This document shows positions 35,447 to 43,816 of a DNA stretch of 64,000 bases, piece by piece; position 1 is the stretch's first letter; each line of letters begins with the position of its first letter. Source of the DNA: Polaribacter litorisediminis (lineage in GTDB: Bacteria > Bacteroidota > Bacteroidia > Flavobacteriales > Flavobacteriaceae); the NCBI RefSeq assembly GCF_019968605.1, contig NZ_CP082966.1, positions 3,585,501-3,649,500 of the forward strand. The letters are read 5' to 3'. The notes beneath the pieces were generated by a model that saw only the letters and a program-made list of their open reading frames with translations, did not search any database and was not told the origin of the DNA. The translations under genes were made by a program, and so were the position numbers.

Positions 35447-35677
35447 ATGGAAACGAAAAATTGCCCTTACTGTTCTGAAAGTATTCTTGAAACTGCAAAA
35501 AAATGCAAATTTTGCGGAGAATTTATCGATGAAGAATTAAGAAAGGAACGAAAAAAAGAAGAAAACAAAAAACAGCCAGTACAGGAAATAATAGTTCAGA
35601 AAAAAAATAGTGGATTAGTAACATTTATATTAGTCCTTGTTGCTATTATTCTTCTTGTTGCTTTACTTGGAGTTTAA
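35447..35677 (+). CDS. zinc-ribbon membrane protein, 76 aa
   Basis: An N-terminal zinc ribbon (NCPYCSESILETAKKCKFCG, four cysteines in CPxC...CKFC spacing), a Lys/Glu-rich linker, and one C-terminal membrane helix (LVTFILVLVAIILLVALLGV). The topology puts the zinc ribbon in the cytoplasm. Its stop overlaps the start of the next gene by 1 bp (TAATG), so the two are translationally coupled. Similar small proteins occur widely; the role here is unknown. Confidence 0.75.
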   Translation: METKNCPYCSESILETAKKCKFCGEFIDEELRKERKKEENKKQPVQEIIVQKKNSGLVTFILVLVAIILLVALLGV

Positions 35678-36045
35678 TGTTTTTAAAAATTTCAATATTA
35701 ATTTTTCTTGTAAATCAAATTCTTCAATATTTTGGGATAGGAAATTACTTTACAATTTGCTTTCTTGATGATTTATTATTTTTTCCAGTTTCGTATTCAT
35801 TCATTGAATACTATTTTGAAATATTGAAAAAGGAATTTACGATAACAACTAAATTCGCAATAATAGGAATTATTATCACATCAGTTGCATTTGAAATATT
35901 ACTACCAATTGTGAATGAAAAATACACTTCCGACATTTATGATATTCTTTTTTATACACTTGGTGGCATAATATTCTTAATCTTTGGAAAACGGAAAAAG
36001 AGTAAACAAAATTTGACTCTGAAAAAAACATTTGCTCAGCCATAA
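35677..36045 (+). CDS. small membrane protein, 122 aa
   Basis: Four hydrophobic segments, with DDLLFFPVSYSFIEY and FEILLPIVNEKYTSDIYDIL followed by YTLGGIIFLIF. This pattern matches a small Bacteroidota membrane family sometimes labelled magnesium citrate secondary transporter, a name not supported by the size; the helix spacing and acidic residues are more VanZ-like. Coupled to the zinc-ribbon gene. Role unknown. Confidence 0.6.
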   Translation: MFLKISILIFLVNQILQYFGIGNYFTICFLDDLLFFPVSYSFIEYYFEILKKEFTITTKFAIIGIIITSVAFEILLPIVNEKYTSDIYDILFYTLGGIIFLIFGKRKKSKQNLTLKKTFAQP

Positions 36046-36158
36046 AAAAATTGCTGGTAAAAGATAATTTACATTAGACATTCCGCACTTCACTTATATT
36101 TGTGTTTTATTTGCTAAATTTAGTACTTAAAACACTCAACTAATCTTATATAATAACA

Positions 36159-37340
36159 TTGTTAATTATACAAAAAACGAACAAATTGATAAAACTTTTT
36201 AGTAAAACATCTGAAAGTATAGATGGCCCTTCTGGTAATAACGAAAATTCATACAACTATTATCACAAAAGTAATCGAAAAGATATTGAGATTATTAGAG
36301 TAACTCTAGAAAGTTGGTTTTCAAAATATCCAGAATCAGAAAAAATAGAACTAAAAAGTCGCTTTAGAAAAGACTTGGATTCTGCCTTTTTTGAACTTTT
36401 CCTTTTCGAAATGTTTAGAAAGCTAGGCTTTAATATTACAATTCATCCTAAACTTGAAAATTCAAATAAAAGACCTGATTTTCTGGTATCAAAAGATGGG
36501 TTTCAAGCATACATTGAAGCAAAAATTTGCCTGGATAAGACAGAAGAAGAAATGTCTTTTGAACGACGTCAAAATGAATTCTATGACCAATTAAGTAAAG
36601 TTAAGATAAGAGGGTTCCTTTTGCGAATAGAAAAATTAAATTTTAAATCTCAAAAACAGCCAAGAGTTAAAGAATTAATCACAAAAATAGAACTAGAAGT
36701 AAATAAACTAGACTCAGAAGAAATAAGAACTAGAGTGGAAAAATATGGTTTCGATGGTTGTCCAAATATTAAATTTGAAAATAAGGATTTTAAAATTTCA
36801 ATTCAGCCATTACCACTAAATAAATCAAAAAAAGATAAAATAAGTAAAAACCCCATTGGAATGTTTCCAATAGAAACTTTTTGGGGCGGAGGTGAAAACT
36901 CACTTCGACAATCGATTCTTAAAAAAGCAAAACGTTATGGGAAGTTTGAGGTTCCATTTTTAATTTGTATAAATGCTTTAGGAAAAATAAGTTCAGGAAA
37001 AATAGATATAGAAAACGTAATTTGGGGTTCCTTAAAATATAGTTATTCCACGAATCCCGAAAATAAAGACGTGAAAATAACGCGAAACAGTGATGGAATA
37101 TTTTATAATTCAGGAAAAGAAAAATTAAAAAATGTTACTGGAATTATGGTTACAAAGGTCTTTCCATCAAATATTCCAAATTCAAAATATTGGCTATTTG
37201 AAAATCCATTTGCCCGGAATAAATTCGACTTTGAGAAACTCAATTTAGTTTATAATTATTTAAATGGAAACGAAATAATAAGTCGAGATGGCAGTGATTT
37301 CGATGAAATTTTTGGAATATCTAAAGATTGGTTAAATTAA
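36159..37340 (+). CDS. PD-(D/E)XK nuclease-like protein
   Basis: A 393-aa protein with a candidate restriction-endonuclease fold in its first third: helix FELFLFEMFRKLGF, then RPDFLV (Pro106-Asp107) and YIEAKI (Glu120, Lys122), giving PD-x12-ExK. The C-terminal two thirds are charged, with WGGGENSLRQSILKKAKRYG, a segment also seen in stand-alone nuclease-like proteins. There is no early ATG: the start is probably TTG 36159, since an in-frame TAA lies at 36141. It is 113 bp after the small membrane gene and ends 170 bp before repeat copy 2. Likely a DNA/RNA-cutting effector; target unknown. Confidence 0.72.
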   Translation: MLIIQKTNKLIKLFSKTSESIDGPSGNNENSYNYYHKSNRKDIEIIRVTLESWFSKYPESEKIELKSRFRKDLDSAFFELFLFEMFRKLGFNITIHPKLENSNKRPDFLVSKDGFQAYIEAKICLDKTEEEMSFERRQNEFYDQLSKVKIRGFLLRIEKLNFKSQKQPRVKELITKIELEVNKLDSEEIRTRVEKYGFDGCPNIKFENKDFKISIQPLPLNKSKKDKISKNPIGMFPIETFWGGGENSLRQSILKKAKRYGKFEVPFLICINALGKISSGKIDIENVIWGSLKYSYSTNPENKDVKITRNSDGIFYNSGKEKLKNVTGIMVTKVFPSNIPNSKYWLFENPFARNKFDFEKLNLVYNYLNGNEIISRDGSDFDEIFGISKDWLN

Positions 37341-37720
37341 AAAGTTCTATTTACAAGACGTTTATAATTGGTTTCTAAATTGTGATTAATTAAAAGTAGA
37401 TGAGAAGATATGAAAACTTTGTATGAATAAGCCAACGCTAAAAACCACACCCATTTACAATTCTCTAAACTCAACCCTACACCAAAAATCACAAAAGAGT
37501 ATGTCTTGCCAACGCTAACATTCAACCTAAATAACAAACAAAGGAAAACCACGCAGAACGTGAAAGGCACTGTAAACAATAAGCCGTAGAAAATGTATGT
37601 CCAATTACTTGTTAGTTACATCCAATAGAAACTCTTCTACAAACACAAAAATCACTTAAACCGAATTATCATTTAAATAAAAATATGTATTTTAGATTTC
37701 ATAATTAAAATGGATTATTT
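37341..37720. other. 380-bp non-coding stretch holding repeat copy 2
   Basis: Contains two AACGCTAA sites (37427 and 37510 areas, both in GCCAACGCTAA context) and copy 2 of the ~88-bp repeat. No gene; the minus-strand open frame here is made of repeat sequence. Confidence 0.6.
37510..37599. repeat. ~88-bp intergenic repeat, copy 2
   Basis: CAACGCTAACATT, CTAAATAACAAACAAAGGAA, AGAACG, AATAAGCCGTAGAAAATGTA in order, matching copy 1 at 33291-33376 with a 4-nt insertion. The pair brackets the GHKL-metallopeptidase to nuclease module (about 4.1 kb). Confidence 0.85.
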
Positions 37721-38133
37721 ATGGAAACGATAGCGCATATAAAAAATAATTTAATTGCAAGAAATAAAGAATTTATTGAAACGAACTATCCTCTAAGCAG
37801 AGCCATAAAGGTATTTCGCTCGTTTCATTTTGACCTAAAAAGGTCAAAAACCAAAATTCTATTATTTTGATTCCCGTTTTCACGGGAATGACAATTTCAA
37901 CGGAAACCCCGACGCAGAGCATCGTGGAATTCTTTTCGATTAAAGATTCTTCAGATTTGAATTTTTTAAAAACGCTTCAAACAATTTTTGACACTTCAGA
38001 ACAAGCATTATTTCAGCTATCTTCCGAACAGGAAACCTCAATTTTAATCGGAAGAAAACAAATAGGCGCTAAGGAATTTTCGAAAAATGAAGTTGTAATT
38101 TCCGAAATGAAAGAATGGCTGACAAAAAAATAA
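37721..38133 (+). pseudogene. antitoxin gene split by a palindrome-rich insertion
   Basis: The 5' part (METIAHIKNNLIA, from 37721) and the 3' part (IKDSSDLNFLKTLQTIFDTS to EVVISEMKEWLTKK, ending 38133) together resemble a ~80-aa Bacteroidota antitoxin. About 175 bp of unrelated, hairpin-rich sequence separates them at the IAR/IKD junction and introduces a stop. The downstream partner toxin is also broken, so the module is dead. Confidence 0.7.
37763..37938. mobile_element. MITE/REP-like insertion with three hairpins inside the antitoxin gene
   Basis: About 175 bp with short near-terminal inverted repeats AAAGAATT (37766-37773) and AATTCTTT (37928-37935). Inside are TTTTGACC-TAAAAA-GGTCAAAA (37828-37849), ATTCCCGT-TTTC-ACGGGAAT (37870-37889) and CCCCGACGC-AGA-GCATCGTGG (37907-37927, two mismatches). 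It has no coding capacity. GC-rich hairpins of this kind occur as dispersed repeats in Bacteroidota genomes. Confidence 0.65.
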
Positions 38134-38152
38134 TTTAGTCAAATAATGCCAA

Positions 38153-38413
38153 ATTGAACTTAAGAAAATTCTTGAGTTTTATAACGAAAGAAATGGGTCA
38201 AAAAAATACAGCTTAAAAATACTTACCGAAACAGAGTCAATATTAAAAACACTATCAAAAAGTGAATATATTGGGAGATTAACCTCAAATAAAAAAACAC
38301 GAGTAATCCCAATGAAAGTTTATCTTATTTTTTATGAAATAAATGAAAATATTATTGAAATTGTTTCTTTTTGGGACAATAGACAAGGCGAGCAGAACAA
38401 GAAAATAAAGTAA
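38153..38413 (+). pseudogene. decayed RelE/ParE-type toxin, 5' end missing
   Basis: From 38153 the frame reads IELKKILEFYNERNGSKKYS, then VIPMKVYLIFYEI and IVSFWDNRQGEQNKKIK, a clear RelE/ParE core to a TAA at 38411. The first ~12 residues (start codon and first strand) are absent: an in-frame TAA lies three codons upstream. It belongs to the split antitoxin gene just upstream. Confidence 0.85.
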
Positions 38414-38739
38414 GAATCTACGATTTTCCAATAACTAACTATTTGGCCCACCCATAAACCAAAATTACATATTTTGCTGCCTGATCCGGAATTTAAAGTA
38501 ATTGGAAGTTCCAAGAGTTAGCACTAGCTTAAAAAAAACAAGAGCGATTTTAAAGACCTTTAAAGCCTTTTTTTTCAGTTGAAGGTATATCTTCAGGGCA
38601 GTGTCTTGTTACTTTAAGAAAGGAGCATCTACCATAACAATAATCCATCACTATTGCTCTGTTAAGGAATTCGATTTGATAAGACGGTAAACGAAGGTTT
38701 GTGAGTGGGTTTATCAATCAAAGACACCAATCATCCTTT
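38414..38739. other. 326-bp intergenic region at the edge of the accessory island
   Basis: No gene. A TTTAAAG-AC-CTTTAAA inverted repeat followed by a run of T (about 38553-38575) might serve as a weak plus-strand terminator for the dead toxin. Otherwise I see nothing specific. Confidence 0.5.
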
Positions 38740-39270
38740 TTATTTTTTCAACTTGGTAAACAAATCCCAAAGCACTACTCCTGTGGTTACAGAAATATTT
38801 AAAGAATGTTTGGTGCCCAATTGCGGAATTTCAATACAAAAATCGCTGGCATTCACAACGGCTTGCTGCACACCTTTTACTTCATTTCCCATTACAATGG
38901 CATATTTCTGGTTTTTCTTCGGATAAAAAGTATCTAATTTTGTGCTGTTTTCTGCTTGTTCAATCGCCAAAACTTTTACATTTTCAGCTTTTAATTTTTC
39001 AACTAACGCTAAAGTATCCTCTACATATTCCCATGCAACAGATTCTGTGGCGCCCAAGGCAGTTTTATGAATATCCTTGTTTGGTGGGGTTGCGCAAATT
39101 CCGCATAAATAAATTTTTTCTATCAAAAAAGCATCACTCGTTCTAAAAACAGAACCAATATTATTTAAACTTCTAATATTGTCAAGAACCACTATTAAAG
39201 GCGTTTTTTGGGTCGATTTAAATTCATCAACTGAAATTCTATGTAATTCGTTATTTTTTAGTTTTCTCAT
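38740..39270 (-). CDS. TrmH-family (SPOUT) RNA 2'-O-methyltransferase
   Basis: A 176-aa SPOUT methyltransferase. Motif 1 is LDNIRSLNNIGSVFRTSDAF, motif 2 VMGNEVKGV, and motif 3 IPQLGTKHSLNISVTTGVVLWD with the trefoil knot that binds SAM. It methylates the 2'-OH of a ribose in rRNA or tRNA; the exact target is unclear for this short form without an N-terminal substrate domain. It is divergent from mutS across a palindrome-rich 414-bp spacer. Confidence 0.88.
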   Translation of the reverse strand: MRKLKNNELHRISVDEFKSTQKTPLIVVLDNIRSLNNIGSVFRTSDAFLIEKIYLCGICATPPNKDIHKTALGATESVAWEYVEDTLALVEKLKAENVKVLAIEQAENSTKLDTFYPKKNQKYAIVMGNEVKGVQQAVVNASDFCIEIPQLGTKHSLNISVTTGVVLWDLFTKLKK

Positions 39271-39285
39271 ATTTAATTTTTAAGG

Positions 39286-39447
39286 TTTGGCTTAAGCCAA
39301 AAATATTATCTTTTTTTACAGTGGGTTGAAACCCATTGCTAGTGATCATGATAGTTTTTATTTCTTTTTGCTAATTTTCATCCTGTTGAATCGCATCCTG
39401 CTTCAGCAGGATGTATAAAATTGTAATCCTTAAAATGGCTTTAGCCA
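39286..39447. repeat. cluster of four palindromes in the trmH-mutS spacer
   Basis: Perfect or near-perfect hairpins: TTTGGCTTAAGCCAAA (39286-39301), TGGGTT-GA-AACCCA (39322-39335), CATCCTGCT-TC-AGCAGGATG (39394-39413) and TGGCT-TT-AGCCA (39436-39447). They occupy about 160 bp of the 414-bp intergenic region; the rest (39448-39684) is AT-rich and holds the mutS promoter area, which I cannot pinpoint. Confidence 0.8.
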
Positions 39448-39684
39448 AAATATAAATAACATCAATTTTTAGATCAGTTTTCAAATTGATTTCAAATTTA
39501 TATATCTTTACATGACTAAACAACAGAATTCTCTTGTTTAAATTTTTGGATTCAAGATTTATTAGCCCCTATTTAGGTTTGTTTACCATCCTTTTATTGT
39601 ATAATCTATAAACTTTGTGGATAACTTGAAACAAAAGAAACTTTAAACTTTTGTAAATTCGCATAAAACAAAAAAACTCTACTC

Positions 39685-42294
39685 TTGGCAAAATCAAAAG
39701 TAAAAAAGGTAACTCCTTTAATGAAACAATACAATGCCATCAAGATTAAATATCCTGATGCTATGTTGCTTTTTCGTGTAGGAGATTTCTATGAAACTTT
39801 TGGGGAAGATGCTAAAAAAGCAGCGGGAATTTTAGGCATAATTCTTACCAAACGAGGCGCTGGAAGTGAAAGTGAAACAGCGTTGGCAGGTTTTCCGCAT
39901 CACTCTTTAAATACCTATTTGCCAAAGTTAGTAAAAGCAGGTATGCGTGTGGCCATTTGCGATCAATTAGAAGATCCTAAAATGACCAAAACTATTGTAA
40001 AACGTGGGGTAACGGAATTGGTAACGCCAGGTGTTTCTTTAAACGACGAAGTTTTACAAAGTAAAACGAACAACTTTTTAGCCGCAGTTCATTTTGAAAA
40101 AAAACAACTCGGAATCTCCTTTTTAGATGTTTCTACTGGTGAATATTTAGTGGCACAAGGAACGGCTGAATACATCGATAAATTATTGCAAAATTTTTCT
40201 CCTAGCGAAGTTTTAGTACAAAAACAACACAAACAACAATTTTTAGAATTGTTTGAAAATAGATATTATACGTTTTATTTAGATGATTGGGTGTTTCAAA
40301 AGGAATATGCCAACGAGACGTTACAAAATCATTTTGAAGTTAAAAGCTTAAAAGGTTTTGGAATTGAAGATATAAAAACCGGCATTATCGCCGCCGGTGC
40401 TGTGCTATACTATTTATCAGAAACGCAACACAATCAGTTAAAACATATTCAACATATTAGCAGAATTGCGGAAGATAATTATGTTTGGATGGATCGTTTT
40501 ACCATCAGAAATTTAGAGTTGTATAATCCTAATTCTGTAAATGCAGTCACGCTTTTAAACGTTATTGACAAAACTATTTCACCCATGGGCGGAAGGCTGT
40601 TAAAACGTTGGTTGGCGCTTCCTTTAAAAAATATTGAAGCCATTAAAAATCGGCATGAATTGGTAAAATTTTTTATAGATTCTGATGATTTTTCAAAAAC
40701 AGTTACTTATCAATTAAAACAAATATCAGATCTAGAACGATTAATTTCTAAAGTTGCTACCGGCAAGGCGTCGCCAAGAGAAATTGTATTGCTAAAAAAC
40801 TCTCTAAAAGCAATTTTACCCATTAAAGCATCCGCAGAAAAAAGCAAAAATAAAACGGTAAAAGAACTCGGTCATCAACTGCATCCTTGTGAAGATTTAA
40901 TTCATAAAATTTCTGAAACTTTATTTGATGAAGCCCCGGTAAACATCAACAAAGGAAACGCAATTGCCCCGAACGTACATCAAGAATTAGATGATTTACG
41001 TGCTATTTCATCCACCGGAAAAAAGTATTTGGATGACATGTTGGCTCGAGAAACGGAACGCACCGGAATCTCTAGTTTAAAGATTTCGTTTAACAACGTT
41101 TTTGGGTATTATATTGAGGTTAGAAACTCGCACAAAGATAAAGTTCCAACAGAATGGATTCGGAAACAAACCTTGGTGAATGCCGAGCGTTATATTACCG
41201 AAGAACTTAAAGAATACGAAACTAAAATTTTAGGCGCGGAAGAAAAAATTCAAAAAATAGAACAAGAAATCTTTTCTAAATTATTACAATACATCATTCA
41301 ATTTGTACACGTGGTGCAAGAAAATGCACAAATCATTGCAAAAATTGATTGTTTGCGTTCTTTTTCAGTGTTAGCAGTTGACAACAATTATGTGCGACCA
41401 CAAATGGATGAAAGTACCGATTTAGAGATTAAAAACGGGCGTCATCCTGTTATTGAAAAACAGCTACCGATCGATCAAACCTATATTGCCAATGATGTGG
41501 TGTTGAATAGAAATCAGCAACAAATTATCATGATTACTGGCCCAAACATGTCTGGTAAATCGGCTATTTTAAGACAAACTGCTTTGATTGTTTTATTGGC
41601 TCAAATGGGAAGTTATGTGCCTGCTCAAAATGCTAAAATTGGTATTGTTGATAAGATTTTTACACGCGTTGGTGCAAGTGATAATATTTCTATGGGCGAA
41701 TCTACTTTTATGGTAGAAATGAATGAAACGGCGTCGATCTTAAACAACGTTTCTGAGCGTAGTTTAATTTTATTAGATGAAATAGGGCGCGGAACTTCTA
41801 CCTATGACGGAATTTCTATTGCTTGGGCAATTTCAGAGTTTTTGCACGAACATCCTACAAAAGCAAAAACGTTATTTGCAACACATTATCACGAACTGAA
41901 TGAAATGACGGCTACTTTTGAGCGCATTAAAAACTTTAATGTGTCTGTAAAAGAATTGAAAGACAATATTATTTTCTTACGTAAATTGGTTTCTGGAGGC
42001 TCAAACCATAGTTTTGGTATTCATGTTGCTAAATTAGCTGGAATGCCAAATATGGTGATCCATAGAGCGAATAAAATATTGGCACAATTAGAAAAAAACA
42101 ACAAAAACGAAGACGTTAAAAATGCGTTAAAACAAACACAACATGAAGAAATGCAGCTCAGTTTTTTTCAGTTAGACGACCCGCTTTTAGAAAATATTCG
42201 TGAAGAAATATTAACCATAAATATTGATACCTTAACGCCTATTGAAGCCTTAATGAAATTGAATGAGATTAAGCGAATGTTGGTTAAGAAATAG
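39685..42294 (+). CDS. mutS: DNA mismatch repair protein MutS
   Basis: An 869-aa MutS that recognises mismatches and recruits MutL. It has the mismatch-wedge motif GDFYETFGEDA, the connector and clamp domains, Walker A GPNMSGKS, DEIGRGTSTYDG, FATHYHEL, and a C-terminal dimer helix ending RMLVKK. The start is TTG at 39685, giving AKSKVKKVTPLMKQYN. A second copy of its last 338 bp occurs 1,860 bp downstream. Confidence 0.96.
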   Translation: MAKSKVKKVTPLMKQYNAIKIKYPDAMLLFRVGDFYETFGEDAKKAAGILGIILTKRGAGSESETALAGFPHHSLNTYLPKLVKAGMRVAICDQLEDPKMTKTIVKRGVTELVTPGVSLNDEVLQSKTNNFLAAVHFEKKQLGISFLDVSTGEYLVAQGTAEYIDKLLQNFSPSEVLVQKQHKQQFLELFENRYYTFYLDDWVFQKEYANETLQNHFEVKSLKGFGIEDIKTGIIAAGAVLYYLSETQHNQLKHIQHISRIAEDNYVWMDRFTIRNLELYNPNSVNAVTLLNVIDKTISPMGGRLLKRWLALPLKNIEAIKNRHELVKFFIDSDDFSKTVTYQLKQISDLERLISKVATGKASPREIVLLKNSLKAILPIKASAEKSKNKTVKELGHQLHPCEDLIHKISETLFDEAPVNINKGNAIAPNVHQELDDLRAISSTGKKYLDDMLARETERTGISSLKISFNNVFGYYIEVRNSHKDKVPTEWIRKQTLVNAERYITEELKEYETKILGAEEKIQKIEQEIFSKLLQYIIQFVHVVQENAQIIAKIDCLRSFSVLAVDNNYVRPQMDESTDLEIKNGRHPVIEKQLPIDQTYIANDVVLNRNQQQIIMITGPNMSGKSAILRQTALIVLLAQMGSYVPAQNAKIGIVDKIFTRVGASDNISMGESTFMVEMNETASILNNVSERSLILLDEIGRGTSTYDGISIAWAISEFLHEHPTKAKTLFATHYHELNEMTATFERIKNFNVSVKELKDNIIFLRKLVSGGSNHSFGIHVAKLAGMPNMVIHRANKILAQLEKNNKNEDVKNALKQTQHEEMQLSFFQLDDPLLENIREEILTINIDTLTPIEALMKLNEIKRMLVKK

Positions 42295-42296
42295 GA

Positions 42297-42941
42297 TTAA
42301 TGCTTATGATTTTTTACACCTTTTTTTTCATAGTATAATTCCATCGCTAATTTTCTTTGTTCACTTTCTTTAAAAGTTAAATTAAAAAACTCTTTATAAG
42401 AATTAGTTTTTATTGCAGTGTTTAATTTAGTTTCCAATCTTTTTTTGAGTTTTTCAACTAAGTCTAGTTTAAACTCTGAATTAATACTCTCATTATATAA
42501 ATATTCATAAAAACGATATGGATGGGTAAAACCTAAATTTTCACCCAATTTTTTAGAGTTTTCTTCAGATTCCCAAATATAATACCCTATTTTTTTCCAT
42601 TGATATGTTATTCTATACTCGGCAATTCTTAGTGCATTCCAATCTTTCATTTCTATCATTAAAACCACGCCTAAAGAATCGCTATATTTATTTATTCTCT
42701 CGCTTATAAATTTAAAGTCTTTAACACCTTTGTTAAAAGTTATACTATCAATATTAATAGAAAAATTTTTATTTAAATACTTGTACTCTTTACTTAGAAA
42801 GTCTATTTTTTTAAGACTATCTATTTTCTTTCTTCTATTTTTTAGATAGTTTATTCTATCTATTTTTTTATCATTTACTGTTTGTGAAAAAAATGATGCT
42901 ATTGTAAAATATAGCATCAATGTTAAAGTGATCTTTTTCAT
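42297..42941 (-). CDS. secreted hypothetical protein, 214 aa
   Basis: A signal peptide (TLTLMLYFTIASFFSQ) followed by a Lys/Asn-rich, largely helical domain with no recognised motif. Its stop lies 2 bp from the mutS stop (convergent). Together with the next gene it is enclosed by the two copies of the mutS 3' end. Role unknown. Confidence 0.6.
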   Translation of the reverse strand: MKKITLTLMLYFTIASFFSQTVNDKKIDRINYLKNRRKKIDSLKKIDFLSKEYKYLNKNFSINIDSITFNKGVKDFKFISERINKYSDSLGVVLMIEMKDWNALRIAEYRITYQWKKIGYYIWESEENSKKLGENLGFTHPYRFYEYLYNESINSEFKLDLVEKLKKRLETKLNTAIKTNSYKEFFNLTFKESEQRKLAMELYYEKKGVKNHKH

Positions 42942-42965
42942 ATCATAAAAAAATTGTAGCTACTA

Positions 42966-43523
42966 TTAAATATGCTCTTCTGCACCGATTAAAACAGTGC
43001 AATCTGCCTCTGGATACGCTACACAAGTTAAAATAATATCATCAGCTAATTGCCAATCGTCCAAAAAAGTTTGTTCAGATTGGTCAACCTTACCTTGAAG
43101 TAAATAAGCCGCGCAAGTTGAAGAAGCACCAGCTCTATCTGAATAAGGCCAATCAAAACCCGCCTCCTCTGCTGCATCTAACATATATTCATCATCCTCA
43201 CAGTCAAATGTTTGTAACCCTCCATTCCCATCTGCCCAATCCCATCTAATTTTATAAACTGCCTTTTTACTTAAATTTTTAGATTTATTATTTTTAATAG
43301 ATATTTCTTCTTTTCTCTTAACAGAATAATCATAATATTTCTGAACTGTACCGTATTTATTTATAATATTAGTTTTTGAGAATTCTGTGAACTGTGATTT
43401 CATTTTAAACAAAACCTCTACTTCCTCAAATGTAAGTTTTTCTTCAGAAATCGGCTCATTTTCACAACTCGTTATAAAAATACTAAAGGCAGCAATTATT
43501 GCAATTTTTTTTAAATTTTTCAT
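42966..43523 (-). CDS. ferredoxin-fold lipoprotein with a degenerate 2Fe-2S site
   Basis: A 185-aa lipoprotein (signal [17 protein letters not shown], lipobox Cys at residue 20). The C-terminal ~95 residues align with plant-type ferredoxins: [55 protein letters not shown]. Normal ferredoxins have PYSCRAGSCSSCA; here the first two ligand cysteines are Asp and Ala while the third and fourth remain. A 2Fe-2S cluster is unlikely to bind in the normal way. It sits on a membrane facing out, where an electron carrier would be unusual anyway. Confidence 0.8.
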   Translation of the reverse strand: MKNLKKIAIIAAFSIFITSCENEPISEEKLTFEEVEVLFKMKSQFTEFSKTNIINKYGTVQKYYDYSVKRKEEISIKNNKSKNLSKKAVYKIRWDWADGNGGLQTFDCEDDEYMLDAAEEAGFDWPYSDRAGASSTCAAYLLQGKVDQSEQTFLDDWQLADDIILTCVAYPEADCTVLIGAEEHI

Positions 43524-43816
43524 TTTGATATAATTTTAATTTTATCCTACTTTTTCTATTTTCAGAATTTAAACTCGACTGACCACATTTAACTTCTTTT
43601 TTCAGCTGTCACATATTTTGATTTAAGATAGTAAGTCTTTTTTTACTCTTTAAAAGTCACCTATTGTAATTAGGAAATAGTTTTTAAATTATTAGCTAAT
43701 GACTTTATTACTTGTAAGCAAATATATATGCTTTTTGAAAATAGAAAGTATGCATTTTCATTACTCTTAGTAAGAGAAATAAATATATTAAAAAAATAGT
43801 TTTCATTACATAAAAC
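43524..43816. other. 293-bp spacer before the second mutS 3' copy
   Basis: AT-rich, upstream of the ferredoxin-like lipoprotein gene on the minus strand. Only a weak hairpin (CTCTT-AGT-AAGAG) near 43780 is visible. No gene. Its right edge is the exact junction with the duplicated mutS sequence. Confidence 0.5.

Noticed and set aside
37337..37579. Minus-strand 80-codon open frame after the nuclease-like gene
   Set aside because: It consists largely of the ~88-bp repeat and its flank, which also occurs as non-coding DNA at 33291-33376.
39617..39625. Perfect DnaA box (TGTGGATAA) upstream of mutS as a sign of oriC
   Set aside because: Only one box is visible, with no cluster and no dnaA nearby; a single 9-mer is expected by chance.
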